Part shown: positions 44,768 through 54,562 of the stretch, in pieces | Position numbering within the stretch: position 1 is the stretch's first letter | Layout of the letters: each line of letters opens with the position of its first letter | Origin: Setomelanomma holmii | Taxonomy: Eukaryota; Ascomycota; Dothideomycetes; Pleosporales; Phaeosphaeriaceae | Direction of reading: 5' to 3' | NCBI GenBank assembly: GCA_010015745.1 | Contig: ML978174.1 | Location: forward strand, 124,001 to 188,000 | Length of the DNA: 64,000 nt | Translations under genes and position numbers: made by a program | Notes under the pieces: generated by a model | Database searches by the model: none | Seen by the model: the letters and a program-made list of their open reading frames with translations, nothing else | What the model was told of the DNA's origin: nothing

Positions 44768-46466
44768 CTACTTGAAAAGCTCTATGGCATCCAAAATAAC
44801 ATTTGGAGCCAAGAACCCATCACCCGAGCTACCACTAGCGCAATTAATCGTAATAGTGTTGCTACCACTAACCAGCTTGCCCGCAGCCATCGCATAATCA
44901 TAAACCTCGCCAAAACCCCTATACGCACCTCTTGTTAGACCACGCGAATCGATCTTTGTCGGCGCCGCCGGCGTCGCAGGACTATACGAGTTGACCACAA
45001 CCGAGGGCCTGCATCCCGCAAACGAGAGCGTGGTGCCAACCCTCAGCGTCACTGCGCCGGTTTCCGTACCCGAGAATTTGATTGTCAGCGGGTTGGTGTC
45101 CTTGACAATGGCCATGGGCACGCTTTCCAGGCTGCTGGATCCAACGGTGTAGGTCAGCGGGCCCCAGGACGACATTCGCGAGTCAGTTGGGTGCATGCGC
45201 ATCTGCTTATCTGCGTTTCTGAAGCCCTTGGGTTGGCCGTCCCAGTCACCGATTTGCCAGATGGTTGTCCGGGACTGTGTGCTTGCAGCGATGTTGGCGG
45301 TGGTTGCAGAGCCAGCTTTGACGGTCACGCTAGCCGCTCCGACCTTGAATTCTCCTTGGTACAGAACCTGAGTGTAAGTGCCGGGCTTCATGGCTGGTGA
45401 GGTAAATTTTCCGGAGCTGTCAGCGTACGCCCAATATTGCGCGGCGGAGTTGTACCAGTGCAGCACGCGCTGGAAGCTGGATAAGACGCCTGTCGCGGTT
45501 CCGGTGACTGTGCCGCGATCAGATGGCGCGACGTATCCTGTGATGCTTAAATCCTTGAAGAAAGTCGTGTCGAGGCTGGATCCGCCAGCTGGTACACCGC
45601 TGCGCGTGAAAGCAAGCGCATAGGGACCATGCAAGCCCATGCGATAGCTTTCTGTCTGGACATGCCCAGAGTTCATATAGAAGGTAAGAGACGTGTATGG
45701 ACCGTTGTTATTCACATCAATATCACGGAAGAATGGGCCACCTGATGAGCTTTCGTACGAGTACGAGTTCATAAGCATGCAAGCATGGACGGCATCAGAA
45801 TTCGCACAGTGCTGTTGTTTGTCAGCCGAAGCTTCGAGCCTGATGGTAAGCCACTACGTACCACTGTGTCGTCGATGAATCTGTCGGACGAGTAGAACTT
45901 GGATCGCGTCTGGCCGTCGACAATGTAGACATCGGAGCCCTCCACTGTGGAAGTCGATCCAGCAGTCTTCGACGCATCACCGAAGGGGTAAGCTAGCGGC
46001 AGAAGCGCGTTGTTCAGTCGAGCAATGAAGCGCAGCTCACCGACACTCGGCTCTGCGGTCGTGTACGTAGCCATGTAGATTGTCGAATCGCCACTCTTAA
46101 CGACCATGTATTGCGTCAGGGTCGACGTGGTACACGTAATCTTGATGTATGTGGTGCTGATGGTTTCATACTTGACTGTCGCAGTCCCGAGGCCAGAAGA
46201 AATGTGCGAGCCAGTCGATGGATATTGGTACTCATCGCCAAGATATTTGATGGACTTTATATCACAGCTGCCTGAGTCGACTGTGAAGACCAAGGCGTTC
46301 GCTGAGCCCGCATCGACTGTGATGGTGGTTCCGCTTTGAGAGACACCGAAAGCTTGAATTGATCATCAGCAGTGCATCGCTATTAGACAATTGAAGAGGA
46401 CTGCTTACCCGCCAGAGCTGAAGAAGTAAAAGTGACCGCAGCCAACAAAGCGCTCTTGACGAACAT
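44768..46466 (-). CDS. Secreted rhamnogalacturonan lyase (PL4), 530 aa, two introns
   Basis: It cleaves the rhamnogalacturonan I backbone of pectin by beta-elimination. Exons are 46409-46466, 45862-46352 and 44768-45811; the introns (56 and 50 bp) have GTAAGC/GTACGT donors and CAAG/ACAG acceptors and close the frame. Residues 1-19 (MFVKSALLAAVTFTSSALA) are a signal peptide, followed by AFGVSQSGTTITVDAGSANALVF, the typical mature start of family 4 lyases. The catalytic beta-sandwich spans about 20-270 (SSDRFIDDTV; ESSSGGPFFRDI). An FnIII-like segment (GTVTGTATGV...) and a C-terminal carbohydrate-binding-like domain (TIWQIGDWDGQPKGFRNADKQM...DAIELFK) follow. This is the full domain order and length of the family. 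The enzyme suggests growth on plant cell walls. Confidence 0.93.
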
Positions 46467-47214
46467 TTTGGCACGAAACAAACTGACCGAATGAGCTGAA
46501 AATCTGGTAATATCGACAGCCTTAAGGCTGTTTCGTCAGTGCCCCTACCTCTCACATTACACAAATTAAGCCTCCAATGCTGCGGCGTAAATAGCAGCAA
46601 GGGTCGTCTACAAGCTTCTCGGCGCCTGTTGCACCGAAACACTTCTCATTTCCACGACTCGAACACATCACCAGCCACACATGTAGTCTCGTGAACACCA
46701 CGAAACTCATGCGGAAGCGGAAGGTATACCCAAGACTGCTATTGGCTTTGCTCCGTTCCTGGTTCCATCGCTGCGTTCCCAAGTACTCCGCGTGGTATTC
46801 ATAAACTAGCCTCGGGTTTGAGAGTACCGGCGTCGTACACACGTGTGCAAAATCCGGGGTACAGACTGGGGTACATAAAAGCTCAGTGGCGCAAATATAT
46901 TCTCCTAGAATTAAGCACTTTAGGCTGCTTGGCAGGGGAAAAGCTTAGCTGGATTTGGTGATACTTGGTTGGGCTGAAGGATTGCCTCATTGGAAGGGGA
47001 GAAGGATGTGTTTCAGATTGGGATTAGAGGATGTGGAAAACGGATAATTGTGAACGCGAAAGATGGAGACGATATGTAGCTAACTGAAATAGAATTCGAA
47101 GAGAAGCGGATGAAAGGCTGTTACAAATCTGTTCGGTATGATGTTCAGTCGCATGCGAAGTATAAATTGAGGAGTAGGAGGAGTCTTGATACCACGTGTC
47201 GTCGATGTCGTTGT
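46467..47214. other. Intergenic region upstream of the lyase
   Basis: 748 bp between the lyase start and the end of the aldolase gene, both on the minus strand. It must hold the lyase promoter. No coding pattern or specific catabolic-control site I can certify. Confidence 0.35.
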
Positions 47215-48230
47215 TCAATCGTCGTCTGTAGGACAGTCGTTCTTGTACAACGGATTTACCGCAATCTCTCTAGTCCAGAGCGCCCATGGCCTTGCGACAG
47301 TGCCTTGCATCGACTCAAAGGTATCCGCACACTCCCTGTCGCTCAGGTACTTCAGATCGCCCTCAGTCTTTGCTTTTGCCGACTTGATCGACCCACCACC
47401 CTGAACGTCCACTTTGCCTTCAATGGTGTGTCCAAAGTGGGCATTGTGGATTGTCAAGGCAGTCGTCTGCGTCTTTGCAGCCTGCTGCGTATAGATCGCT
47501 TGGAACACAGCTTCCTCGATGCCGCGAGCTATGGTCGTGAAGCCATGGCCTTGAAGAAGGACGACGGCATGGTCGGGTTCGAGAGGTTGCTCTCCACTTG
47601 ATCCGCCTACTTGAGATGGCAGTGCAGACCGCACCTTGGAGAAGATGAAGCCGGCGCTAGTCGCGGGCTTGAAGGTCGCCGCGAGAGATGCGCCGAGGCT
47701 GGAGTCGCGGACGAGTAAGTCGTGTTTGCTGCCAGACGGATAGTGTCCTGAAGCATCCCAGACTGGAACGTCTTTGCCTATGTTCAACGTCAGCGCAACT
47801 CTTACCCCTTAGCGGTAGGGAATGTACCCAAGAAGCCAGCCATGTGTATAGTCGCACGCAATGGCACACCGCTAACACAGTATGGCAATACGTCGGCAGA
47901 GTGACTATGCACCACACTGTTGACGCTGGGAAATCTTTTGTAAATTTCTGAGTGGATATGCCTTTCTAGGTATCCAGGCTTGACGTTGTTCTCCACGGGT
48001 TCAGCAGAGTCTATTTTGTACTCAACAAGGTCATCAGACGAGCTGACTAGAGCTGGCGGCATGTTGCATGGCATCCAGAATGTCGCAGGGTTGTCTGGGC
48101 TGCGCACCGAGATATGGCCGTACGCATCGAATATGCCATGGTGGTGGAGGATGTGGCAGGCGCTGACAAGCCCACTGAAGAGGTCTTCAAGGCCGACCTT
48201 TTCGCGTTTAGGGAAGTATCCTGCAGACAT
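47215..48230 (-). CDS. Class II aldolase/adducin-family protein, 321 aa, one intron
   Basis: Exons are 47828-48230 and 47215-47777. The 50 bp intron (GTACAT donor, GCTGAC branch, CATAG acceptor) joins MAGFLG to KDVPVWDASGHY. The start is ATG 48230 (MSAGYFPKREKVG). The class II aldolase domain spans about residues 12-260: HHHGIFDAYGHISVR, the metal-binding VVHSHSADVLPYC, and the third metal histidine in LLQGHGFTTIARGIEEAV. Members are zinc-dependent aldolases or epimerases of sugar phosphates, but fungal homologues of this type are mostly uncharacterised, so substrate is open. Its position next to a pectin lyase hints at sugar catabolism; that is inference only. No targeting signal seen. Confidence 0.88.
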
Positions 48231-48844
48231 GGTGAGTCTGGAGGATCGAAGCACACATCGTGGGCAGTTGTTGTTGAAGCGAGTATGTTTGATGTTTCTT
48301 GTTGCTGCTGCTCGATGACGTGTGTCGCGGAAGGCGGGGATGGATCGGATCTCTCGTTGCTTGCTTCCGAGCAACTTCAACTCCAGAACCACAGTCTTGT
48401 CGCTTGACTATACTGAATTTTGAGCATTACCTATGGCAGCGAACCCCTTGTAAAACCCAAGAGCCGTGCCTATATGCTCGGTTTTTGCAACATAATCAAA
48501 GACAATGCACTTTCACAAAGAATCAGACGCGCTCTTTAGAGAGCTTGGAGCCTTTTATAAGCAACGGCATTCAACTTAGTGGAAATGCGACACTTTCTGT
48601 CGTCCTTTGGATACAAATTTTCGAAAATAAGTATGGTATACTCACCAATCGAGGTGCCCCACTCTCACCATGACACAACGATCACGATGGCCTCGCACGC
48701 TTTATTTATCACCTCACCTCACCTCGCGGAGCGTCGTGGATAGTACACTAGATCCTGATCAAGACCATTTCCTCCCTTCCATCCAAATAGTCCTTACAGC
48801 CCTTAAGGGGAAGCTGGAGGTCGCCAACCGCCGATCCATCAATC
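48231..48844. promoter_or_regulatory. Divergent upstream region, aldolase and unknown gene
   Basis: About 610 bp between divergent starts at 48230 (minus) and 48845 (plus), so it probably holds both promoters. Repeated CACCTC motifs near 48710-48725 form a pyrimidine-rich patch. No named site. Confidence 0.35.
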
Positions 48845-49904
48845 ATGTTCGAACCGATCTTCCAACCTGGATTGCACTTCTACATACTACAGCTCCGAGG
48901 TACTCTTACCTACAGCCTTATTGTTCCGGGGAAGCCAGATAGACATGGCGAAGTCAATGATACCGATCTCGATGATATTCAAGATCAGGCCAACGACGAG
49001 GAGCAAACTCAAACTGAAGCAAACCTTAACGTCAACACTGAAGGACTCAAGCTCCAGTTGGTCAAGAACATCGGACATCTGGTTATGAAATTTGAAGCCA
49101 AGGATGGTGCGAGAGCCACTTGGATATTCCAGGGACTGCAGGAGTTGGGACAAGGGGGAAGGCTATTCGCATCGAGCGGCACGCAAATTTCTTCGGCAAC
49201 ATTTGCTATCGAGGGTATGACGTCGAATCGCAAGCCGCTGATCAATGCCAAGTCCGAGACGACATTGTGTGAATTGCATGCAGAAATTGTATCAATCACT
49301 GCCAGAGACCATGAAGGAACAATATGGAAGGTTGATGCTGGCGGTGCGGCAAAGCGTCAGCACAAGCGCCCACTGGGTAAATCAAATTCTCATGAAGGAA
49401 ACAATGGCTCCGCTGATCGATTACAGATGAAGTCATTGGCGATGATCAAGAGAACGAGCCAGAGACTACAACGGACGGTCGACGATCGCAGCGCCTGTAG
49501 CGTAGATTCAATCCTTAGCCTCTTGCTAGAGCCGAATTACTGGGCTCGCTGCCTCGCTACTTCTTCTTGCATGGCCAGCTCCACATCGGCAACGGCATCA
49601 ACAAGCGGGGAAAATCAAAGTCTGGCTATCTGCGCTTAGATCGGGAGACAGGAGGAGTCGCGCTCTTATACTGCGGCCCTTCTCGTAAGGTGTTCGCGCA
49701 AAACATTATTCCTGAGAATCGAAGTGAGTGGGGCAACACCGTGATCGGAAAACAAGTCTAACGCTGTCAGATACTTTGCAGTGGCTCAAGGTTTACGACC
49801 TAAACCACTTGTACATTTCCCAAGATAAGGACTTGGTCTTGTATTCATCACACGAGCACAGTGGGCGTGCTTACGCAAGTCACCTTCCGGAGGGCGACGA
49901 TTAG
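48845..49904 (+). CDS. Unknown protein, about 302 aa, two good introns and one doubtful one
   Basis: Proposed exons are 48845-49376, 49427-49477, 49532-49723 and 49771-49904. The introns at 49377-49426 (GTAAAT...TTACAG) and 49724-49770 (GTGAGT, CTAAC branch, TCAG) are convincing and link RPLDEVIGDD and PENRNTLQWLKVYDL. Between them the frame meets TAG codons at 49498 and 49516. A 54 bp GTCGAC...TAGAG interval, or a 33 bp GTAGCG...CTAG one, would remove both, but neither donor/length is typical. Alternatively these are true nonsense codons. The product has an acidic linker (DDIQDQANDEEQTQTEAN) and a C-terminal part reading FFLHGQLHIGNGINKRGKS...YCGPSRKVF that looks globular. No signal peptide; no family recognised. 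Confidence 0.5.
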
Positions 49905-50501
49905 AGCGATGTGCATATGGAGGACTTCATTGACTCCCTTCGAGAGTGCTTGACTCTCGCTGGCAACGATCGGGATTCTACGCATATCGACCAGTAGAGG
50001 TGCTCTGAAGGCAGTGCGAGGGAACGCGGCACGCCTCGGCGATCATAGATTACGTTGAAAATGACCGTAGGCGTCAGAGGGTGGCTAGGGGACATCCGGA
50101 ATCTATAATTGATCGCGAGGAGGTTTCGGTCCTCGTCAGGATTCGTATTGACAACGGTTTTCCCCCTTCCTGGCAGACAATACAGCAAAAGCGTTCGGCA
50201 TGTCGTTGCTAAGGCAAAAAGCTGGAAAAATGATTCGACCCCTGCAGCCAAAGTCTCATCAACGCACGATTTGCAGATTGCATCGCTGGCTCCTCCTCAT
50301 CTCTCAATGCATTTCGAGACCCGCTCGCGCGAAGCAGGAAACTCGCACCCCAAAGCAGGACATGCAGCATTTATGTGTATACCTGTTTTCTTCCCACCAC
50401 TCGGGCCTTTCCTTAGTTTCATGTGCGTGGTCGTATGCGTGCCTCGTTCCGATCCCTCTCTCACATCTCAGTGGCGTGACATTTCTCTTCTCATCTTGTA
50501 T
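49905..50501. other. Convergent intergenic region
   Basis: About 600 bp between two genes that end here from opposite strands. No coding pattern. Confidence 0.35.
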
Positions 50502-51098
50502 TCAGCCCATCTCAACATCCGCATCCGCGCCCGCATCCCCCTCAATACTCCTTGCGACCTGCACCACTCCACTCCCCGCTTCATCCATCACCTCCTCACC
50601 CTCCTCGCCAGTCCCTTCTTCATCCTCGCTATCCTCATCCACCATCTTGCGCTCCACCTGCGTCTTCCGCGCATAACAACTACCCTCCATCCCATCTACC
50701 TTCCCGCCGACCCCAATACCTGCAAACAAGCCCCTCTTCATCTCCTGGATGATCTTATCGACATCGACCTTGCACAACCCCGTATCGTAAATAATCTTTT
50801 TCGCGCGCGCATTCGCATTCTTCTTATTGCTGTGCACGCTGTCGATGCGAAACGTGCCTTTGTTGCCAGAGAAATCTGCGGGCGTGGAGTAACACGTGTC
50901 GGTTACTATGTACACGATTTGCGATGTTGATTGCGAAGAGGAGGGGGTTGTGGTTGTTGAGGGGAGCGAGGTTTGGTGGCTTTGGGGTGTGGGCGTGATG
51001 TTTGATTCGGAATTGTGGCACTCGCAGCACGTGTGGTTGTGGGGTGTGAGTTGCATGTTGTCCAGAAATTCCAAGGTTTCGAGCAGCGAACAGCGCAT
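50502..51098 (-). CDS. Hypothetical protein with acidic tail, 198 aa
   Basis: A single exon from ATG 51098. The N-terminus has a Cys/His cluster (HNHTCCECHNSES), then a Thr/Ser/Pro-rich linker. The central segment (IVYIVTDTCYSTPADFSGNKGTFRIDSVHSNKKNANARAKKIIYDTG) has the look of a small fungal domain seen in many short hypothetical proteins. A Gly-rich stretch and a strongly acidic tail (DEDSEDEEGTGEEGEEV) end it. No membrane segment or signal peptide. An upstream exon in another frame (ALDAANNTLLDDALFAARNL) overlaps the start region, so the true N-terminus may differ. Function unknown. Confidence 0.5.
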   Translation of the reverse strand: MRCSLLETLEFLDNMQLTPHNHTCCECHNSESNITPTPQSHQTSLPSTTTTPSSSQSTSQIVYIVTDTCYSTPADFSGNKGTFRIDSVHSNKKNANARAKKIIYDTGLCKVDVDKIIQEMKRGLFAGIGVGGKVDGMEGSCYARKTQVERKMVDEDSEDEEGTGEEGEEVMDEAGSGVVQVARSIEGDAGADADVEMG

Positions 51099-51696
51099 CG
51101 TCTAGCAACGTGTTGTTCGCAGCGTCGAGTGCGCTCCTCTTGCAGGACTTTGCTGGTCGGATGTACATATGGTACTGAATACAAAATAGAAACAAGATAG
51201 ACGCGACAACAAGAAATGGATGTGCGCCGTCTGGGTAGCGTCGCTAGGTGCCCCGGAACGGTGCAGCGCGTCGAAGGGTGCGAAGTACAGTGCCGGAAGC
51301 AAGTTCTGTAGGTAATTGCGTCTAGAACCTCTAGAACCTGCTGTTTCTCGTAAGCCCGAGGAGCGTGCTTGCTTCTTCCGCGGAGGGCGGGTAGGTTGGC
51401 TTCAGGCGCGAAGGATGGTAAGTATACATCGCGCGAATAGTGTACCAAAAAGTTGTTGTTGCGGCATCTGCGAGTATCGTGCTTCTTCCCAGGAGTACAT
51501 TTGGTGGTGTAGTATCCTCACGCCCTTCGTGAGGAGCTCAATATCACGCTCCCCGGAGCGAACTTGTCGAAGCATGTCATCGCTTTGACGTCTACCAAAA
51601 GCGCCTTGTGGAATGCTTCTTTGACATGTGTCTCCCCTTCTAACACAAATTGTTGTACAAGGTGTGGGTCCGAGAGACACCAGACCCTGAAGACGC
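51099..51696. other. Region between the 50.5 kb gene and the pogo element
   Basis: About 600 bp without a recognisable gene, including the likely promoter of the minus-strand gene at 51098. Confidence 0.35.
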
Positions 51697-51698
51697 TA

Positions 51699-51748
51699 CC
51701 GTACCGATCGCCGACACGAGCCACTCGGTGAGGCGAGCCACCCCAGCA
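51699..51748 (+). repeat. Left terminal inverted repeat of the pogo element
   Basis: About 50 bp, matching the inverse of 53815-53864 with four or so mismatches (for example CGAGCCACTC against CGAACCGCTC). Confidence 0.9.
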
Positions 51749-51826
51749 TCATAACACGAAATCAACACCAATTTCAACGCGTAATAACTCCACCACTATA
51801 GCAGCTATTGACAAAGCGGTTGAAGC

Positions 51827-53698
51827 TATGAAACTGCAAGAACCAGGAGAACGTTTGTCGTACCGCGCATGTGCAAAAAAGTTCAGTGTAGACAGAACTA
51901 TGTTGTCTGAAGATGCCAGGGCTTTCAGCAGTCTACGACAGCTGCAAACCTCAATAAGCAGAAGCTCCACCCACAAGAAAAGGATGAGCTTGTAAGATAT
52001 ATCAATGATCTTACTAAGAGAGGGCTTCCACCTACAAGAGAGATGACGCGAAAATTTGGAGAGGAGATCGTTCATAAGCACATTGGAGATGGCTGGGTTA
52101 CGCGCTTTGTCGACCAAAACGACGACTATCTTATCCCACGCTGGACCAAGGGCAAGGACGCTGTACGCCGCCACGCCGATTCTGAGGCAAAGTACGATCT
52201 CTACTTTGATCTCCTCTATGGAAAGATCACTCAGTATGACGTAGAGCCTGCTCACACATACAATATGGATGAGAAGGGCTTCGCTATTGGAGTGATAGGA
52301 AAGCAGAAGAGCATCTTTAGTAAGAGGATGTGGCAGTCTGGAGAGGTCTCTCAAGTCCTTCAAGATGGCTCACGTGAGTGGATAACTGTTCTAGCANNNN
52401 NNNNNNNNNNNNNNNNNNNNNNNNNNNNNNNNNNNNNNNNNNNNNNNNNNNNNNNNNNNNNNNNNNNNNNNNNNNNNNNNNNNNNNNNNNNNNNNNNNNN
52501 NNNNNNNNNNNNNNNNNNNNNNNNNNNNNNNNNNNNNNNNNNNNNNNNNNNNNNNNNNNNNNNNNNNNNNNNNNNNNNNNNNNNNNNNNNNNNNNNNNNN
52601 NNNNNNNNNNNNNNNNNNNNNNNNNNNNNNNNNNNNNNNNNNNNNNNNNNNNNNNNNNNNNNNNNNNNNNNNNNNNNNNNNNNNNNNNNNNNNNNNNNNN
52701 NNNNNNNNNNNNNNNNNNNNNNNNNNNNNNNNNNNNNNNNNNNNNNNNNNNNNNNNNNNNNNNNNNNNNNNNNNNNNNNNNNNNNNNNNNNNNNNNNNNN
52801 NNNNNNNNNNNNNNNNNNNNNNNNNNNNNNNNNNNNNNNNNNNNNNNNNNNNNNNNNNNNNNNNNNNNNNNNNNNNNNNNNNNNNNNNNNNNNNNNNNNN
52901 NNNNNNNNNNNNNNNNNNNNNNNNNNNNNNNNNNNNNNNNNNNNNNNNNNNNNNNNNNNNNNNNNNNNNNNNNNNNNNNNNNNNNNNNNNNNNNNNNNNN
53001 NNNNNNNNNNNNNNNNNNNNNNNNNNNNNNNNNNNNNNNNNNNNNNNNNNNNNNNNNNNNNNNNNNNNNNNNNNNNNNNNNNNNNNNNNNNNNNNNNNNN
53101 NNNNNNNNNNNNNNNNNNNNNNNNNNNNNNNNNNNNNNNNNNNNNNNNNNNNNNNNNNNNNNNNNNNNNNNNNNNNNNNNNNNNNNNNNNNNNNNNNNNN
53201 NNNNNNNNNNNNNNNNNNNNNNNNNNNNNNNNNNNNNNNNNNNNNNNNNNNNNNNNNNNNNNNNNNNNNNNNNNNNNNNNNNNNNNNNNNNNNNNNNNNN
53301 NNNNNNNNNNNNNNNNNNNNNNNNNNNNNNNNNNNNNNNNNNNNNNNNNNNNNNNNNNNNNNNNNNNNNNNNNNNNNNNNNCTAAAAAGAAGCAGGCAGA
53401 AGAGAAGCGTACAGAGCGAGAGGCAGCTAAAGTGGTGCGGGAGAGAGAGAAGGAGAGACTAGCGGCAGAGAGAGCTTAAACTAAGCGCAAGAAACAGAAG
53501 GAAAGAGAGGCTGCAGCCTCTCAAAAATCTCTGCAATTATCCTAAAGAGGCAAGAGAGCAGCCTCGCAAAGAACTGAGTCAAACGCAAAGAGAGCGCGTT
53601 GTGCACAACCTGCGAAAGGTGGTGGTAGTGGTAGTGAGCCTACACGCCCACCCCCAACCAAAACCACCACTAGCAGCCGTAGCGTCCAGGTACCCACT
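51827..53698 (+). pseudogene. Pogo/Fot1 transposase (CENP-B HTH plus DDE), frameshifted, nonsense codons, gap
   Basis: From about 51780 the reading frame shows the psq-type N-terminus (AIDKAVEAMKLQEPGERLSYRACAKKF.VDRT). A frameshift near 51907 moves the frame to QGFQQSTTAANLNKQKLHPQEKDELVRYIND, then the CENP-B/Tc5 DNA-binding region (RGLPPTREMTRKFGEEIV...GDGWVTRFVDQN) and the first catalytic block (AHTYNMDEKGFAIGV). N's cover 52397-53381. The tail resumes as the family's Lys/Glu/Arg-rich C-terminus, with TAA stops near 53477 and 53543; both are explained by CAA-to-TAA. Two independent lesion types and no clear ATG at the expected start make it inactive. A shift caused by assembly error cannot be excluded at the gap edges. 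Confidence 0.8.
52397..53381. other. Assembly gap (985 N)
   Basis: A run of unresolved bases inside the transposase. A gap within a repetitive element is what a short-read assembly would produce; the true length is unknown. Confidence 0.99.
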
Positions 53699-53814
53699 AA
53701 ATATTGGTAGCCCAAACTGATCGCAAGCATCACTTTACTGTTCCACCACAAAGTCTCGTGATAATATTTACTGTGGGTGGCAGTAGAGCTTCAATTTCTA
53801 CTGTGGGCAAATGG

Positions 53815-53864
53815 TGTTGGGGTGGCTCGCCTCACCGAGCGGTTCGTGTCGGCGATCGGTACGG
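53815..53864 (-). repeat. Right terminal inverted repeat of the pogo element
   Basis: Inverted copy of the left end, followed directly by the TA target site at 53865-53866. Confidence 0.9.
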
Positions 53865-53866
53865 TA

Positions 53867-54562
53867 GAATCGGCGAACCAACTCCACGCGATCTCCGAGT
53901 CCACACATTTTGGTCCATTTAGCAGGACGATGGTTGGATCTTGCAAGGTACCACTCACCCACCAACGTCTCCATCCTCCCATTCTAGCCTAGACGTCGAG
54001 AGAGACCGCATGCGTTTCAGATAGCACCTTGGCAAATATTCCACTACGATTTGTGTCCGCGCTCAAGTTGCACATGGAGCTCAAGAACGTCGATCTTACA
54101 AGAATGATGCAGCTTAAGGATCCTCCATAGCTCGAATTCATTCTCATTCGCGGAGACCGTGCCATTGTTTCGTCGGCCGTTCGGCGGCATTATACCCAAG
54201 CCGAACCAAAGCGCTCACTCAAATGCATTCAAAAGATGGTACGATTGACAGCTGCCGTACGGCAGCCTGCATTGGCTTAAGAAAGGATCGGGAGTGGCTT
54301 TGTACTGGCACGTGAAAATCCGAGTTTCTCGGCACCTAAGAAAATCGGAAGATGCATTTCAATTATACAATTGCAATCAGATGCAATCCGCCGTCACCGT
54401 TCATGTGTTTCCACCCAGCGCCGCTGCTAACGATGTCCCTAGTATACAGAGGAGAAAGTACTGACCGATCTACCGTACGCGTCATTTTCGTAGTTTAAGG
54501 AGGTTGTCTAGCCGCCAAGCGACCGTCTAAGATATGGTAGCCAAGATGTGGAGCGAAAGGGT
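53867..54562. other. Region between pogo element and PMT1
   Basis: About 700 bp without coding pattern. The part nearest 54562 is the 3' flank of PMT1. Confidence 0.35.

Larger units (their letters stand above)
51697..53866 (+). mobile_element. Pogo/Fot1-type DNA transposon with about 50 bp terminal inverted repeats
   Basis: The left end (51699-51748) begins CCGTACCGATCGCCGACACG and contains CTCGGTGAGGCGAGCCACC. The same sequence appears inverted at 53815-53864, with only a few differences over about 50 bp. Both ends are flanked by TA (51697-51698 and 53865-53866), the target duplication of this superfamily. The 2.17 kb length is normal for Fot1-like elements. The interior carries a disrupted transposase and a 985 bp assembly gap. 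Confidence 0.9.
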
